NCBI RefSeq assembly: GCF_000429625.1
Contig: NZ_AUCF01000015.1
Span: 100,984 to 164,983 of the forward strand
Origin: Azospirillum halopraeferens DSM 3675
GTDB lineage: Bacteria > Pseudomonadota > Alphaproteobacteria > Azospirillales > Azospirillaceae
Direction of reading: 5' to 3'
Length of the DNA stretch: 64,000 nt
The notes under the pieces were generated by a model that was not told the origin of the DNA, did not search any database, and saw only the letters and a program-made list of their open reading frames with translations. Below, piece by piece: positions 55,927-64,000 of this stretch (its first letter is position 1; every line of letters starts with the position of its first letter). The translations under genes and the position numbers were made by a program.

Positions 55927-58572
55927 CTACCCCAGCAGACCGGCCATCAGCGCCCGCAACTGGGGCGGGCGGACCGGCTTGTTCAGCACCGTGCAGCCGT
56001 GCGCCTGCGCCCGCGCCGCCAACTCTGCGGAGCGGTCGGCGGTGATCAGGATGGCCGGCAGGCGGCGGCCGCACAGATCGCGCAGGCGTTCCACCTCGGT
56101 GATGCCCACCGCACCGTCGTCCAGGTGGTAGTCGGCGATCAGCAGGTCCGGCGGGCGGGGCAGATCGGCCAGCCGGCGCGCCGCCTCGTCGCCCGAGGCG
56201 GCCAGCGTCACCGCGCACGACCAGCCGCCCAGCAGCGCCTGCATGCCCGCCAGCACCGCCGGCTCGTTGTCGAGCACCAGCACCGACACTCCGGCCAGGC
56301 CGTCGCCGGCGGCACGGGCGGTGCGTGCGGCATTCCGCCCCGGCGCCGGGCGCACGCCGTAAGGCACGGTCACCGCGAAGACCGAACCGCGGCCGGGCTG
56401 CGAGCGCACGGTGACGGCCAGCCCCAGCATGCGCGCCACCCGGTCGACGATGGCCAGGCCGAGCCCGATCCCGCGCTGGCGGCCGTCGCCGCACGGGGTG
56501 TCGAGGCGCCGGAACTCCTGGAAGATCTCGCCCAGCTTGTCGGGGGGGATGCCGGGGCCGGTGTCGCACACCTCGATGCGCAGGCCGGCGGCGGTCCGCC
56601 GGCATCCCACGAGCACACGCCCGCGCGCGGTGTAGCGCAGGGCGTTGGAGACGAAGTTCTGCACGATCCGCCGCAGCAGGCGCACGTCCGAACGCACCAC
56701 CGCGCGCGACGCCACCACGGTGAGGTCCAGCCCGCGCTCCCGCGCCACCGGCGCGTATTCCGTGGCGAGCGCCCCCAGCAGGCTGCCGATGGGAAAGTCG
56801 GCGAGGTCCGGCGTCACCGCCCCGGCGTCCAGCTTGGCGATGTCGAGCAGCGCGTCGAGCAGGTCCTCGACGGCTGCCAGTGCGGCGTCGATGTTCTGGA
56901 CCATGGCGCGGTTGGCGGCGGGCTGGTCCAGATCGTCGAGGGCCGAGACGAACAGCCGGGCGGCGTTCAGCGGCTGCAGCAGGTCGTGGCTGGCGGCGGC
57001 CAGGAATTTGGTCTTCGACAGGTTGGCCTGTTCGGCCTCCGCCTTGGCCAGCCGGGCGGCGCCCTCGGCGGCGGCGCGCTCGCGGATTTCCTGCTGGAGC
57101 TGCAGGTTGAGCCGGGTCAGCTCCGCCGTGCGCTCCGCCACCCGATGCTCCAGGCTCTCCTTGGCGTCCTCCAGCGCCTGCGCCACCAGACGGCGTTCCG
57201 TGATGTCGTGGATCAGCGCGAAGAAGCCCAGCACCTCGCGCCGCTCGCCGAAATGCGGGATGTAGGTGGCCAGGGCGTAGCGCGCGGTTCCGTCGTCGCC
57301 GGCCTCCTCCATCTCGAAGGTGACGCTTTCGCCGGCCAGGGCGCGCAGGACGTAGGGCCGGCGCAGCGCGTACTCCCCGGCGCTCAGCACCTCCGCCATG
57401 GGCCGGTCGTCGATCTCCTCGCGCGGACGCCTGAACCAGTCCTCGTAGGCGCGGTTGACGAAGCGGTAGCGCTGGTCCGCGTCCACATAGGCGATCAGGG
57501 CCGGCACGGCGTCGGTGATCACCCGGATGCGGCGCTCGCCGTCGCGCAACGCCTCTTCCGACCGCTTGCGCCCGGTGATGTCGGTGAAGGTCAGCACGAA
57601 GCCGCCGTCGGGCATGGGGCTGCGGCTGATCTCCAGCACGGTGTCCTCCAGCCACGCCTGCTCCGTCACGCCGCCGCTGCGCAGCAAGGCGTCCCCGTGC
57701 AGGCCCCGTTCACCCAGGGCGGCGTTGTACGCCATCAGGTCGGCGAAGCCGGCGCCCTTGCGCGCGACGGGTGCGGGCAGCCGCAGCAGCGCCGCGAAGC
57801 GGTCGTTCCAGGCGACCAGCCGGTCCTCCCCGTCGTACACCGACACACCCTGCGCGATGGTGTCGAGCGTCGCCTGAAGCAGCGCCGATTTCTCGGCCAG
57901 TTCGCGCTCGCGCCGGCGGGTCTCATGCTCCTTGATGTCGGTGATGTCGGTGTAGACCCCGACCACGCCGCCGTCGCCGGTGCGCCGCTCGTTGATCTGG
58001 ATCCACCGCCCGTCGGCCAGCCGGTGGATGTGGGCGCCCCGCAGGTCGCGGTGCTGCCCCAGGCGGTCGGCCAGCCAGTCGGCCGGCGGCCGGGTCGGGT
58101 CGGCGATGGCGTGATGGCTGGCGGCCAGCGCGGCGATCTCGGCGAAGGGCATGCCCGGCCGGATGCGGTCGGCCAGTCCCGGCCAGTAGGACAGGTACTT
58201 GCGATTGCACAGAATCAGCCGGTCGTCGGCGTCGTACAGGGCGAAGCCCTCGTTGACCGATTCGATCGCTTCCGACAGGCGGGTGCGCATGGTCTCGGCC
58301 AGCGCCTTGGCACGGGCGAGGTCGCGGTGGGAGTCCTCCAGCTCGCGAAAGGCCCGCTCCAGCTCCAGGGTGCGTTCGCGCACCTTGCCTTCCAGGACGA
58401 TGGCGGTCTGAAACAGGGCGAAAGCGCCGCCCTGGAAGTCCATGGACCGCTCCACCCGGTCCATCAGCACCTTGTTGATGCGCCGGAGCTTCTGGTTCTC
58501 CCGTTCAAGTTCCGCCAGCCGGGCCCGGTCGGCCGGCTCCGGGGCGGGGAGCGCTCCCGTCGCCGCGCTCAT
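55927..58572 (-). CDS. multi-PAS hybrid histidine kinase, NahK/ErcS'-like
   Basis: The 881-residue cytoplasmic kinase begins with a coiled coil, then three PAS domains (about 100-230, 245-365 and 370-490; each ends in a YTDITDIKE-, FTDITGRKR- or IHDITERR-like motif). After a second coiled coil comes the HisKA box ASHDLLQPLNAARLF with His529, an HATPase with NALRYT, DTGPGIPPD and GIGLGLAI, and a receiver domain with Asp814 in LLIADYHLDDG. No membrane helix is seen. The H-box and architecture match NahK of Pseudomonas. The start overlaps the FIST gene stop (ATGA), as in nosP-nahK pairs. Confidence 0.9.
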   Translation of the reverse strand: MSAATGALPAPEPADRARLAELERENQKLRRINKVLMDRVERSMDFQGGAFALFQTAIVLEGKVRERTLELERAFRELEDSHRDLARAKALAETMRTRLSEAIESVNEGFALYDADDRLILCNRKYLSYWPGLADRIRPGMPFAEIAALAASHHAIADPTRPPADWLADRLGQHRDLRGAHIHRLADGRWIQINERRTGDGGVVGVYTDITDIKEHETRRRERELAEKSALLQATLDTIAQGVSVYDGEDRLVAWNDRFAALLRLPAPVARKGAGFADLMAYNAALGERGLHGDALLRSGGVTEQAWLEDTVLEISRSPMPDGGFVLTFTDITGRKRSEEALRDGERRIRVITDAVPALIAYVDADQRYRFVNRAYEDWFRRPREEIDDRPMAEVLSAGEYALRRPYVLRALAGESVTFEMEEAGDDGTARYALATYIPHFGERREVLGFFALIHDITERRLVAQALEDAKESLEHRVAERTAELTRLNLQLQQEIRERAAAEGAARLAKAEAEQANLSKTKFLAAASHDLLQPLNAARLFVSALDDLDQPAANRAMVQNIDAALAAVEDLLDALLDIAKLDAGAVTPDLADFPIGSLLGALATEYAPVARERGLDLTVVASRAVVRSDVRLLRRIVQNFVSNALRYTARGRVLVGCRRTAAGLRIEVCDTGPGIPPDKLGEIFQEFRRLDTPCGDGRQRGIGLGLAIVDRVARMLGLAVTVRSQPGRGSVFAVTVPYGVRPAPGRNAARTARAAGDGLAGVSVLVLDNEPAVLAGMQALLGGWSCAVTLAASGDEAARRLADLPRPPDLLIADYHLDDGAVGITEVERLRDLCGRRLPAILITADRSAELAARAQAHGCTVLNKPVRPPQLRALMAGLLG

Positions 58573-59741
58573 CGCGCACCGATGGCCACACCGGTGAAGG
58601 TGTGGTTGGTGTGCATGCCGTTGTACTGCTCGCCGTAGGCGCTGAACCCGACGACGCGGTTGGCGCCGAACAGCCCCGACATGGCGCGGCTGAGCTGGCG
58701 CTGCTCCATCTCCAGGCGGCGCAGGATGCACTCGCAGCCCAGCACCAGGTCCGGCGCGCCGATCTCCTCGTGCAGGCGGGCCATCAGGGAGCGGAAGCTC
58801 TCCACCGGGTCGATCCCTTCGGCGACGGTCAGCACGATCCCCTCGTCGATGGCGCAGAAGAAGGTCAGGCTCTCGTCCTCGTTGACCTTCTGGATGGAGC
58901 GGACGTGGTACTGGCCGCCGACGCGCACGACCACGGGGTGGGATGCGAAGATCATCGGGGTCAGGCGCTCGCCGTCCAGCCCGACCAGGCGGGCGTACTC
59001 GCGCCCGGCCGGCTCGGCGTTGATCTCCGTGACGATGCGGCGCAGCGGATCGGCGCCGGTCACCACCATCTTGCCTTCGGTGGGCAGGAAATGCTCGGTG
59101 CGGAACACCTTGAAGCGCCGCGCCGAGGTGAACAGGGCGATCACCCCCGCATCCTCGTGGAACCGGCCGTCGTGCAGAACGAACGTCCGTTCGAAGCGCA
59201 GGTCGTCCCCGGCGGAGCCGCCGAAGAGCGGCACGTCCACGAGCACGCTGTGCAGCGCGCTGACCACCAGCTCCTCGCGCAGCGACATGCCGTCCACCAG
59301 CAGCATGGCGAAGCAGCCTTTGGCCTCCAGCGGCCGCGCCGCCAGCGCCCGGTCGCGCTTGTCCATCAGCGCGCGCATGATGCGCGGGCTGTCGGACACC
59401 TCGAACCCGGCCAGCCCGTCGATGCGCTCCGTGACGATCGAGAAGTCGCAGCGGGGGAAGCCGATGCCGGTCAGCGTGCCGTCGGCGTAGCCGGCGGGGG
59501 TGATCTCCCCGGCGGTGGTGCAGCCGATGACCGGCGTCCCCGCGAAGCTCTCCGCCAGCGCCGCCGCCAGGGCGTCGCGGGGGAAGCGCGGGGAGCAGAA
59601 GACCACCACCAGCTCCAGCTCCTCCCCCAGCGCCGCGCGCAGCTCGCGCGCCGCCGCGCGGGGGTCGTCGGCCCGGGCCGTGGCGCGCGGCAGCGGCGGC
59701 GAGGCGGCATCGCGGGCCGGCGGAGGAACGGGAACGGGCAT
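58569..59741 (-). CDS. FIST-domain sensor protein, NosP-like
   Basis: The 390-residue cytoplasmic protein has FIST_N (about 40-235: LVVVFCSPRFPRDALAAAL, VIGCTTAGEITPAGY, PLFGGSAGDDLRFE) and FIST_C (about 240-375: GEEYARL-like AGREYARLVGLDG, PDLVLGCECILRRLEME, FGANRVVGFSAYGEQYNGMH). FIST proteins next to NahK-type kinases bind haem and report nitric oxide by inhibiting the kinase. The translational coupling to the kinase here supports that role; haem binding itself cannot be read from sequence. Confidence 0.88.
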   Translation of the reverse strand: MPVPVPPPARDAASPPLPRATARADDPRAAARELRAALGEELELVVVFCSPRFPRDALAAALAESFAGTPVIGCTTAGEITPAGYADGTLTGIGFPRCDFSIVTERIDGLAGFEVSDSPRIMRALMDKRDRALAARPLEAKGCFAMLLVDGMSLREELVVSALHSVLVDVPLFGGSAGDDLRFERTFVLHDGRFHEDAGVIALFTSARRFKVFRTEHFLPTEGKMVVTGADPLRRIVTEINAEPAGREYARLVGLDGERLTPMIFASHPVVVRVGGQYHVRSIQKVNEDESLTFFCAIDEGIVLTVAEGIDPVESFRSLMARLHEEIGAPDLVLGCECILRRLEMEQRQLSRAMSGLFGANRVVGFSAYGEQYNGMHTNHTFTGVAIGAR

Positions 59742-59840
59742 GGGCGGACGTCTTCAGGGCGATGGCACGGGCAAACAGCCTATCGCAGCGCCGCCGCCCG
59801 GCAAAAGACCCCGGGCGGCCGGGCGGTATGCGACCTTCGT

Positions 59841-60218
59841 CTAGATCTCGTCGGCGCGCCGCACCGGCGGCAGGGCGGCGGTCTCCTCATCGGTGAACAG
59901 GCGCGAGCGGGTGAGGAAGCGCAGCCCCTCCGGCGCCTCCAGCGAGAAGCTGGCGCCGCGCCCCGGCACCACGTCGATGATCAGCGCGGTGTGCGCCCAA
60001 TACGCGAACTGTGCGGCGCTCATGCAGAAGGGACAGCCGCCGATGGTGCCGAGCAGCACGTCGCCGGCACCGACGCGGAACTCCGCGCGCGGGAAGCACA
60101 TGGGGGCGGAGCCGTCGCAGCAGCCGCCGGACTGATGGAACAGCAGGAGACCATGCACGCCCTTCAGCCGCTCGATCAGGGCGAGGGCGGCGGGGGTGGC
60201 CGTGACGCGGTCGGTCAT
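59841..60218 (-). CDS. DUF779 family protein, aldehyde dehydrogenase partner
   Basis: This 125-residue protein is a DUF779 member: VTATPAALALIERLKGVHG, HQSGGCCDGSAPMCF with clustered Cys, CPFCMSAAQFAYW and a C-terminal VPGRGASFSLEAPEGLRFL. The Cys-rich segments may bind metal. DUF779 genes usually sit next to AldB/ExaC aldehyde dehydrogenase genes, as here (92 bp downstream). The function is unknown; a cofactor or protective role for the dehydrogenase has been suggested. Confidence 0.88.
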   Translation of the reverse strand: MTDRVTATPAALALIERLKGVHGLLLFHQSGGCCDGSAPMCFPRAEFRVGAGDVLLGTIGGCPFCMSAAQFAYWAHTALIIDVVPGRGASFSLEAPEGLRFLTRSRLFTDEETAALPPVRRADEI

Positions 60219-60253
60219 CGACGCCTCCGGTGATGACGAAGCGGGATCGAAGG

Positions 60254-60287
60254 GCGGTGCCGGAGGCCCGAAGGCTCCCGGCACCGC
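60254..60287 (-). repeat. 10-bp hairpin between the aldehyde dehydrogenase and DUF779 genes
   Basis: Arms gcggtgccgg (60254-60263) and ccggcaccgc (60278-60287) pair perfectly. No T run follows, so it may be an RNA-stabilising intercistronic hairpin rather than a terminator. Confidence 0.4.
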
Positions 60288-60310
60288 CGCCCGGCGTTCC
60301 CGGTGGCTGA

Positions 60311-61831
<1,521 letters not shown>

Positions 61832-62170
61832 TGTCCGTCCCTCTGTGCCGTGCCGGTCCTGTGCGCCGGATCACGGTGCGGTGTTGTGGCCTGCCCTTTT
61901 CTGGGCGACACGCCGTGGCACCGTAAATCCGACCATGGTCCCGTCCCGACCGGCGAACAGCCCCCGAAGCCGGCCGGCCGCCATCCGAAGCCGTGCGGAC
62001 TCTGGCGATGGGCGCTCCCCCTTTCGTCGCATGAGGCGGCGGTGCCGGACGCATGCTTCCATAGTCGTATGTGAACGAAACGGATTGTCGCGTGGGCCTT
62101 GCTTGCGCGGGCGGTGGCGGTCATGATGTTTTCGGGAAACGCCCATAAGCATCGAGCGTGAATACACGCC
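61832..62170. other. divergent control region between aldehyde dehydrogenase and response regulator genes
   Basis: These 339 bp hold no gene I can support. Both flanking genes start here and point outward, so promoters for both must lie inside. I looked for a sigma-54 (TGGCAC-N5-TTGC) element and found only a lone tggcac at 61916-61921 without the downstream half. The 62060-62130 stretch is AT-richer. Confidence 0.4.
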
Positions 62171-62824
62171 ATGAGCAAGATATTGATCGCCGACGACCAT
62201 CCGATGGTGCGCGATGCGTTGCGCAACGCGGTGGGCTACGCCTGTCAGGCCGAACAGATCCTTGAGGCCGGCAGCCTCGACGAGGCGTCGCGGCTGCTGG
62301 GGGAGAACGGCGACGTCGACCTGGTGCTCCTCGACCTCAACATGCCCGGCATGAACGGGCTGGCGGGCGTCGTCAGCCTGCGTACTCTGTTTCCGGCGGC
62401 TCCGGTGGTGGTGGTGTCGGCCCATGACGACCGCAAGCTGGTGCGCGACGTGATGCGCTGCGGCGTGTCCGGCTTCATACCCAAATCCACCCCGCGCAGC
62501 GGCATCGCCGCGGCGTTGCGCCACGTCATGGACGGCGGCGTCTACATGCCGCCCGATTGCGAGGAGGACGATCCCGACGCCGACGCCGGCGCCGGCGAGA
62601 TCGCGCAACGCCTGGCGTCGCTGACGCCGCAGCAGATGCGCGTTCTCGAACTGCTGGGGACCGGCAAGCTCAACAAGGAGATTGCCTTCGACCTCGGCAT
62701 TGCGGAGACGACGGTCAAGGCGCACGTCTCGGCCATCTTGCAGAAGCTGAAGGTGTACAGCCGCACCCAGGCGGTCATCTTCGCGGGCCGCATGCAGATC
62801 GGCCAGCCGCGCGACGGTTTCTGA
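62171..62824 (+). CDS. LuxR/NarL-type response regulator, ErbR/AgmR-like
   Basis: The 217-residue regulator has a receiver domain (about 1-120: KILIADDHPMVRDALRN, phospho-acceptor Asp in LVLLDLNMPGMNGL, VSAHDDRKLV, FIPKST) and a C-terminal LuxR HTH (about 150-210: LTPQQMRVLELLGTGKLNKE, IAETTVKAHVSAILQKL). In Pseudomonas a similar regulator (ErbR/AgmR) controls ethanol and aldehyde oxidation with ErcS'/NahK-like kinases. Divergence from the exaC-like gene supports the same role. It ends at an intrinsic terminator. Confidence 0.88.
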   Translation: MSKILIADDHPMVRDALRNAVGYACQAEQILEAGSLDEASRLLGENGDVDLVLLDLNMPGMNGLAGVVSLRTLFPAAPVVVVSAHDDRKLVRDVMRCGVSGFIPKSTPRSGIAAALRHVMDGGVYMPPDCEEDDPDADAGAGEIAQRLASLTPQQMRVLELLGTGKLNKEIAFDLGIAETTVKAHVSAILQKLKVYSRTQAVIFAGRMQIGQPRDGF

Positions 62825-62845
62825 AGGGCCGGCGCGGAGACGCGG

Positions 62846-62882
62846 AAAAGTCCCTGACACCGCATGGCATCAAGGACTTTTT
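62846..62882 (+). terminator. intrinsic terminator of the response regulator gene
   Basis: An 8-bp stem aaaagtcc/ggactttt with a 20-base loop ends in a T run (ttttt) 20-58 bp after the stop. Confidence 0.65.
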
Positions 62883-62886
62883 GATT

Positions 62887-62900
62887 TGGTTGCGGGGGCA
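62887..62900 (-). other. 14-bp match to a tRNA 3' end (possible attachment-site scrap)
   Basis: The sequence tggttgcgggggca is the reverse complement of a typical tRNA 3' terminus ending in ...CCCCCGCAACCA. The neighbouring bases do not continue into a T-arm, so no intact tRNA is present. It lies where base composition drops and toxin-antitoxin and IS genes begin, which would suit a leftover integration site. It may also be chance. Confidence 0.3.
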
Positions 62901-63017
62901 CGCAATGGCCGATGCCGACACCCGCTGAAGATCCCTGTTTGACGTTGATATGGACCATTCTCTGGTCTAACAATAGGGGCTCGGTGGATCGCCTCTTGGT
63001 CCGGAATGGAGCAAGCT

Positions 63018-63275
63018 ATGCGGGTGTCTGTGACAGAAGCTAAGGGCCAACTGACCGAACTGGTGAGGCGGGCTGAGGCTGGAGACGAGGTCATCCTGAC
63101 GCGGCATGGTCATGCAGCCGTTCGTCTGGTGCCGATCAAAGCAACCTTTGATAGAATATCGCGCCGATCTCTGCTCCACTCGGCGCGCGCTTCTGCGGCG
63201 GGAAAGGTAACCGCCGGGCCTACGGCGGCTCGAAGTCAGGACTTCCTTTATGATGATGCAGGCATGCCGGAATGA
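63018..63275 (+). CDS. antitoxin of the Phd/YefM family
   Basis: The 85-residue protein begins MRVSVTEAKGQLTELVRRAE and GDEVILTRHGHAAVRLVPI, the classic Phd/YefM DNA-binding and dimer region. A polar C-terminal tail would wrap the toxin. Its stop overlaps the VapC-like gene by ATGA. The start at 63018 has a ggag site 7 bp upstream; 63006 is an alternative. Base composition is lower in GC than the surrounding genes, suggesting horizontal transfer. Confidence 0.9.
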   Translation: MRVSVTEAKGQLTELVRRAEAGDEVILTRHGHAAVRLVPIKATFDRISRRSLLHSARASAAGKVTAGPTAARSQDFLYDDAGMPE

Positions 63276-63655
63276 TAGCAGTCGATACATCGGCATTAAT
63301 GGCGATCCTGCTCAACGATCCGGAAGCAGATGCCTGCATCGCGGTGCTGGAGGCAGAAGAAGACCTCCTTATCTCGGCTGGCACGGTCGCCGAAGCGCTG
63401 ATCGTTGCTGCCCGCCGGAATGTCGGCGAAGAAATGGCTCAAATCATTGATGGACTCGGGCTTGAGATTGTCAATGTGACGCCGGCAGCAGCGCGCCGAA
63501 TTGCACGAACTTATGCACAATGGGGCAAAGGTGTCCATCCAGCGGCACTGAATTTTGGAGATTGTTTCTCATACGAAGTAGCAAAAGAGCACGGGTGCCG
63601 CTTGTTGTTCGTAGGGAAAGATTTCTCCCGGACGGATTTGGAAAGTGCCATTTAG
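63272..63655 (+). CDS. vapC: PIN-domain toxin, VapC family
   Basis: VapC toxins are magnesium-dependent ribonucleases that stop translation when free of antitoxin. The 127-residue product has the PIN-domain acidic residues in IAVDTSALMAIL (Asp5), a Glu in TVAEALIVAARR and Asp in LNFGDCFSYEVAKEHGCRLL, followed by FVGKDFSRTDL. All key residues are present. It is translationally coupled to the antitoxin gene. Confidence 0.92.
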   Translation: MIAVDTSALMAILLNDPEADACIAVLEAEEDLLISAGTVAEALIVAARRNVGEEMAQIIDGLGLEIVNVTPAAARRIARTYAQWGKGVHPAALNFGDCFSYEVAKEHGCRLLFVGKDFSRTDLESAI

Positions 63656-63680
63656 ATGATGCGGCGATACTGACTCAGTA

Positions 63681-63709
63681 ATACGCGGTCAGGAAGATCC
63701 TGGCCGCGT
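63681..63709. repeat. dispersed palindrome shared with 6491-6517
   Basis: The sequence atacgcggtcagga, a short loop and tcctggccgcgt form a 12-bp stem with one G-T pair (63683-63709). The same atacgcggtcagga...tcctg-ccgc design occurs at 6491-6517. It lies 25 bp after the vapC-like stop and may serve as its transcript end. Confidence 0.6.
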
Positions 63710-63730
63710 CCCCCGAGGTGGTGTACGAGC

Positions 63731-63792
63731 TGTGGGTAAGCGGCCCGCCGCAGCGCCCCCCAGAGCTGGCGTAGGCGGGCCGCTTATCCACA
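63731..63792. repeat. 19-bp inverted repeat upstream of the IS256-type transposase
   Basis: Arms tgtgggtaagcggcccgcc (63731-63749) and ggcgggccgcttatccaca (63774-63792) match with one mismatch around a 24-base loop. It lies 72 bp before the transposase ATG and is probably part of the element's left end or its leader. Confidence 0.6.
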
Positions 63793-63864
63793 GTGGGGCG
63801 GTCATCGAGGATCTCCGGTAGGTTCGGGTCACCACAACCTTGAACGAGACTGGCGAGGACCCCG

Positions 63865-64000
63865 ATGACCATGGACAGAATGGCGCTTCACGAGCTTCTG
63901 GAGAAGGGCTCTGATTTGGACCTGCTGCGCGAGATGATCGGCTATGTCGCGCAGCGCCTGATGGACCTGGAGGTCGACGGCCTGTGCGGCGCCGGACACG
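63865..64000 (+). CDS. IS256-family transposase, N-terminal part (cut by window edge)
   Basis: The visible 45 residues start MTMDRMALHELLEKGSDLD and continue LLREMIGYVAQRLMDLEVDG, the conserved N terminus of IS256-type (mutator) transposases, ending with CGAGH just before the edge. A purine-rich site (ggcgagga) precedes the ATG. The DDE catalytic residues lie outside the window, so completeness cannot be judged. Confidence 0.85.
   Translation, partial: MTMDRMALHELLEKGSDLDLLREMIGYVAQRLMDLEVDGLCGAGH

Noticed and set aside
61916..61940. Sigma-54 promoter for the aldehyde dehydrogenase or regulator gene
   Set aside because: A tggcac element is present, but the matching -12 element (TTGC at the right spacing) is not.
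62886..62960. A complete tRNA gene on the minus strand
   Set aside because: Only the acceptor 3' end resembles a tRNA. The T-arm and the rest of the cloverleaf are absent.

Overview
The window is GC-rich, densely coded DNA from a free-living alphaproteobacterium. An Azospirillum-like member of the Rhodospirillales is my best guess. This rests on codon bias, a perfect CtrA-box array (2584-2620), the FNR-type regulator, a type VI secretion impKLMN block, the ActP/DUF294 acetate module and an NHLM/Nif11 export cassette. It is an inference from gene content, not from a marker gene; no rRNA or complete tRNA is visible.

Layout. 1-2.6 kb: two secreted envelope proteins of unknown role. 2.6-3.9 kb: a small gene behind a CtrA-box array, then prmB. 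4-8.7 kb (minus): an acetate-uptake operon (DUF485, actP, a cNMP/CBS/DUF294 protein and a decayed DnaQ-fold protein) interrupted by a multi-hairpin island. 9-15.5 kb: housekeeping and signalling genes (DUF1178, methyltransferase, orotate phosphoribosyltransferase, HD-GYP regulator, a large 2OG-Fe(II) oxygenase, a NifX-like protein). 15.7-25.3 kb: a respiratory block with an octaheme tetrathionate-reductase-type cytochrome, its cytochrome b partner, the full cytochrome bd operon cydABXDC and an FNR-like regulator. 25.4-26.9 kb: pyrD and a DUF952 gene.

27.4-36.3 kb is a minus-strand phage morphogenesis block in T7-like order (capsid, decoration-like, gp11-like, gp12-like, internal protein, tail spike, TerL, membrane protein, SleB hydrolase). 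It has no portal, scaffold, integrase or replication genes. 36.6-43.2 kb: a STAS protein and a T6SS fragment (tssL, a short tssM, tagF, Ser/Thr kinase). 43.2-46 kb: phosphoenolpyruvate carboxylase.

46.2-55.9 kb is the most unusual part. An NHLM-type exporter (HlyD-like adaptor, C39-peptidase ABC protein, second ABC protein) sits with a Nif11-leader precursor carrying a glycine-rich core, a second Nif11-like protein without a GG site and a 26-codon ORF. The set is bracketed by two paralogous AraC-type regulators and marked by two copies of a composite palindrome. No peptide-modifying enzyme is seen.

55.9-62.8 kb resembles the Pseudomonas ethanol-oxidation control region: a FIST (NosP-like) protein translationally coupled to a NahK-like hybrid kinase, DUF779, an ExaC/AldB-type aldehyde dehydrogenase and a divergent LuxR-type response regulator. 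62.8-64 kb is accessory DNA: a tRNA-3'-end-like scrap, a Phd/VapC toxin-antitoxin pair and the start of an IS256-family transposase cut by the window edge.
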